Shown: positions 29,801-32,714 of the stretch, piece by piece
How the letters are laid out: every line of letters starts with the position of its first letter
How positions within the stretch are numbered: the first letter of the stretch is position 1
NCBI GenBank assembly: GCA_000349905.1
Contig: KB722759.1
Span: 394,206 to 426,919, forward strand
Length of the DNA stretch: 32,714 nt
Origin: Volvariella volvacea V23
Taxonomy: Eukaryota; Basidiomycota; Agaricomycetes; Agaricales; Pluteaceae
Direction of reading: 5' to 3'
Translations under genes and position numbers: made by a program
The notes under the pieces: generated by a model
Told to the model about the DNA's origin: nothing
Databases searched by the model: none
What the model saw: the letters and a program-made list of their open reading frames with translations, nothing else

Positions 29801-32617
29801 GCGACGACGACGACGACGGAGTTTGGAGAGATAGCTAGTGGAGGAGGAGGGGCTGGGGAGTGTGATACGATGGGCGGTGCGACGATTACTCCAAACACCA
29901 ACATCAACGGCAACGGCAACATCAACGGCAACGCCAATGGCACCGTCGTACCAAGCACACCACGCACAACCACCCGGAGCATCTCAACGTCCACCACCGG
30001 CTCCGGCGTCTCCTCCCTCTCGCGACCGTACGCCGGAAGACCGAGCCTCGACTCTGCGCTTGGGATGCGAGAAGGGAGGACAGCGTATGGGTTCGGCGGT
30101 AGTGGTGCTGGTGCAAGGCCAGGGACGGGGAGGATGTCGAGGAACAGTTCGCCTCTTAGAGGGTCGTTGCTGGAGCCTGCTGCTGTAATTAGGAGAGACG
30201 TGTCGTCTTCCGGCACTGGCGCCGATGCCGGTTCTGGCTCTCGCCCCGGATCCTCTGGCACACCCGAACGCGAGCTCCCAGCCGCGTCTGAAGTAGTCCA
30301 AAAGCCATCGCCTGCCGCGCAGAATCAGAACTTGACAACGCCCACGCCTGCGTCTGCGGCTGGCGCTTCGTCCTCGGCTGTGGCGGCTGTGATTGCGCGT
30401 GCGAGGAAGAGGAGTATGAGTGTCCAGGAGCGGTTGGGGAGCAGTGTGCCTGGCATGGGTATGCGGTTGTACGAACGGGACAGAGATAGAGATCGGGTTG
30501 GGTCGAGGTTGGATTTGGCGGGGTATAGCTCTACCAGAGGCCATGCTGGTTGGCTGAGAGACCGAGACAGGGAGAGGGAGAGAGATGGCGCGATGAGCGA
30601 GTTTGGCGTTACACCAATGACACCGCCTTCGTCCTCGACCAACATGGACTCCTTGGGCCCCAGAACAGTCAAAGCATTCAAAGCCGCCGGGCTGCTTGTC
30701 GACACCGATCGGGAGAGGGTGAGCGGGGGTGTGGGAGGTGCGTTGGGTCCCAGCCCGCTGGGCAAGTTTTCGTCCTTGAGGGGCACTGCCTCGGAGTATG
30801 GCAGTGCCGGCGCGGGTGCGGGTAGGAGCCAGTCTAGGATGGCGTTTTCAGAGGCTGCTGGGCCTGTTGGTGGGCGAGGCGGGAGTAGCGGGGGAGGAGG
30901 GCATAGTAGGAAGGATAGTGGGAGTGTTGGCGGAGGGGGTGGGGGTGGTATTGCTGATAGTCCGACATATACCGCTTCGAGCGGGAGGAGCAGACTGGGT
31001 GATCGGGATCGGGATGTGACGCCAAGGAGTGCCTCGACGGCTCCGACGAGCCTTTCAGGCGGATCGTATGGGTACTTTGGGAGGGATGTAGATAGGTACC
31101 GGGAGAGAGAGAGGGATAGAGACCGCGACCGCGACAGAGGAAGGGAAAAGGAGAAAGAACGAGAGAAAAACTGGGATCGCGATGAACTCGCTGCACTCAA
31201 AGAAAAACATCAACTCGAAACTGGAGCATTACTTGGTGCATTGTCAGATTCGCAGAGGACGTGTAAGATGTTGCGGGAAGAGAATTCGGAGCTGAGAGAT
31301 AGATTGGGCAGGACGGTGGAGGGACTTGAGAAGGAGAATGAGAGGCTGAGGAGAGCCATGGAGGAACTGAGAGAGGAGATGGAGGTGTTGAGGAAGAACG
31401 CTGCTGCTGCCACCGCTGGCGGAGGCGGGATTCGACCCAGATTGAGCAATTCCAGTTCGAGATCGGGATGGTCACCTACAGCGCTTGAACGTGACAGAGA
31501 GAGTCGAGACCGCGGAGGTTTTTTGAAGCCCCCTTCTCCGTTGACGCACGACGGCAGTCCTAGAAACCGAAGCCACAGCTCGGATGACAACAGTGCCTAC
31601 CCTCATGATCAGCAGAACGACACCGTTACGGCACGGGTGGTGGGGGGTCGCAAGCCCTCGTATGCGTATGGAGATGGTGGGGATGGGATGAGGAAGGTCG
31701 GGATTGTGCCTTCGACCTCCTTGCCGACGTCAAGGGTCAGTCAGTCACGGAACCATAGTCAGTTGCACCTCGCTCAGCCGGATGAGGTTGAGGATAAATT
31801 ACTTGACGATCGTCACCACGTCCAAATCCACGCTCACGACTACAGCAATAACAGCCACAACGACCCGTTCGATGCGAACCGTAACGATGACGAACCTCTC
31901 AAACCTCAGCCTGAGGTGGAAGACCCCGATTTTTCGATGAAATCAGACCCACGACGATTCAGCAGTACTTCTTCTATATCTATATTCCCAGTTCCACCAT
32001 CGAACATGACGATGTTGATGCATGAAGACCCGAATGCTTCCTTGTCGGATTCCTCGTTACCCCAACCACCACAAGTGAATATGAAAATTGGTGCCAAGAC
32101 GACAGCGACGAATGGTGGAACTACTCATCGATATCACCCGCTCCCACGAAATAAACAAAACGACTCCTTAGGCTCTATGGATATAGACATGGACGGCTTT
32201 GCCGTTGGAAGCTTTGAAAGTCTTGAAGATAAGCCAAGGCCCAAACGCACCCACAACGGCACCGACCACCACACAAACAGTAACGGAAGTATCACAATCC
32301 CTAACGCCAGCACGTCCTTCACCTCGTACAAATCAAACAACTCATCGAATATCAGCACGGGAAGTAATGGCAACGGAAGGAGCATATCACCCACGACCGC
32401 GAATTTTTCGGTTTTGACGGGCAGTCCGGGGAGTTTGTTTTTGAGGCCGGAGCATGAGTTGCATTTGGGTGATATGGACAGTTTTAGTTTGGATTTGGGG
32501 TATAGAGATCAGGAGCAGGAGCAGGAGCAAGACCTGGATCAGGGGCAGGGGCAGGTCCGGAATGGACGAGGTGATGTGAGCGTTGAAGATAGAGTTGCAA
32601 GTGGGTGGGACTGGTGA
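26892..32617 (+). CDS. large low-complexity Ser/Gly/Thr-rich protein with coiled coil, 1886 aa
   Basis: Two exons, 26892-27654 and 27720-32617, joined through a 65-nt GT-AG intron (gtatgt donor); the sum is 5661 nt. No enzymatic domain is visible. Most of the protein is predicted disorder: Ser/Pro-rich N-terminus, a His/Gly/Asp tract (NGHGHGHDDDYGDD), PLPLPLPLP, Thr runs, Gly/Asn/Ser-rich segments and arginine-aspartate repeats (RDRDRDRDRG). A single clear coiled coil lies near residues 1409-1483 (MLREENSELRDRLGRTVEGL, then LEKENERLRRAMEELREEME). The C-terminus has Gln/Glu repeats (QEQEQEQDLDQGQGQ). Many RRxS-type and SP/TP sites suggest a heavily phosphorylated scaffold. I cannot name an ortholog. 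ATG 26892 is the first in frame; small undetected introns within the long second exon are possible but not needed. Confidence 0.75.
29086..29106 (+). repeat. short tandem repeat within the large low-complexity CDS
   Basis: Hexamer acggct repeated three times, encoding Thr-Ala repeats. Similar coding microsatellites occur at 28030-28050 (ggccac units) and 32511-32530 (caggag units). Such tracts are prone to length change between strains. Confidence 0.6.
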
Positions 32618-32714
32618 AAGTGGGCGGGTGGTGATGTGCCAAGTATGCTTCTTGTGATTTGTGGATGAGTTCCACTACTTTCACTCTTTTCGATTTCCTT
32701 GCTGTTTCGTTTCG

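Noticed and set aside
28360..30261. Two long minus-strand open frames (291 and 316 codons) opposite the large low-complexity gene, and another at 30325-31200.
   Set aside because: They arise from biased codon use in the repetitive plus-strand gene, consist of low-complexity sequence and carry no domain.

Overview
This is a piece of a filamentous basidiomycete genome, most probably a wood- or litter-decaying agaricomycete. The basis is the dense set of very short (about 46-65 nt) GT-AG introns, a CYP63-type cytochrome P450, two FunK1 (fungal-type) protein kinase genes, an AA9 lytic polysaccharide monooxygenase with a C-terminal CBM1, and a truncated LINE. I reconstructed most genes by splicing by eye. 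Each multi-exon model reported with exact exons sums to a multiple of three and ends at a stop.

Layout. 1-2075 (-): a decayed RecQ-like helicase, running off the left edge, whose frame survives but which carries five in-frame stops. 2262-2344: an 83-bp element with terminal inverted repeats. 3048-5676 (+): a complete 16-exon CYP63-like P450 (606 aa). 6052-8112 (-) and 8807-11771 (+): a head-to-head pair of FunK1 kinase paralogs. The right one keeps the catalytic HRD and DFD motifs; the left one has lost both catalytic aspartates. 12116-12994 (-): an unrecognised protein. 13231-13610 (-): a 75-aa four-exon gene resembling Hva1/TUDOR proteins. 13912-15928 (-): a 10-exon MFS transporter of the allantoate/nicotinate permease type. 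15929-18280: no gene seen. 18281-19448: a 5'-truncated LINE with poly(A) and target-site duplications. 20589-21399 (-): a six-exon protein with four predicted membrane helices. 21400-25026: mostly empty, with one notable inverted repeat, ending in the LPMO promoter. 25027-26448 (+): AA9-CBM1 LPMO (317 aa). 26892-32617 (+): a very large low-complexity, coiled-coil protein (1886 aa).

No operon-like or cluster logic links all these genes. The P450 and LPMO fit a saprotrophic lifestyle (xenobiotic/lipid oxidation and cellulose cleavage), and the MFS carrier fits uptake of small anionic nutrients. The kinase pair shares one roughly 0.7-kb divergent promoter region and forms the most structured locus. 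The helicase pseudogene, the inverted-repeat element and the truncated LINE show that mobile or repeated DNA has inserted and decayed here. I found no tRNA, rRNA or CRISPR array.
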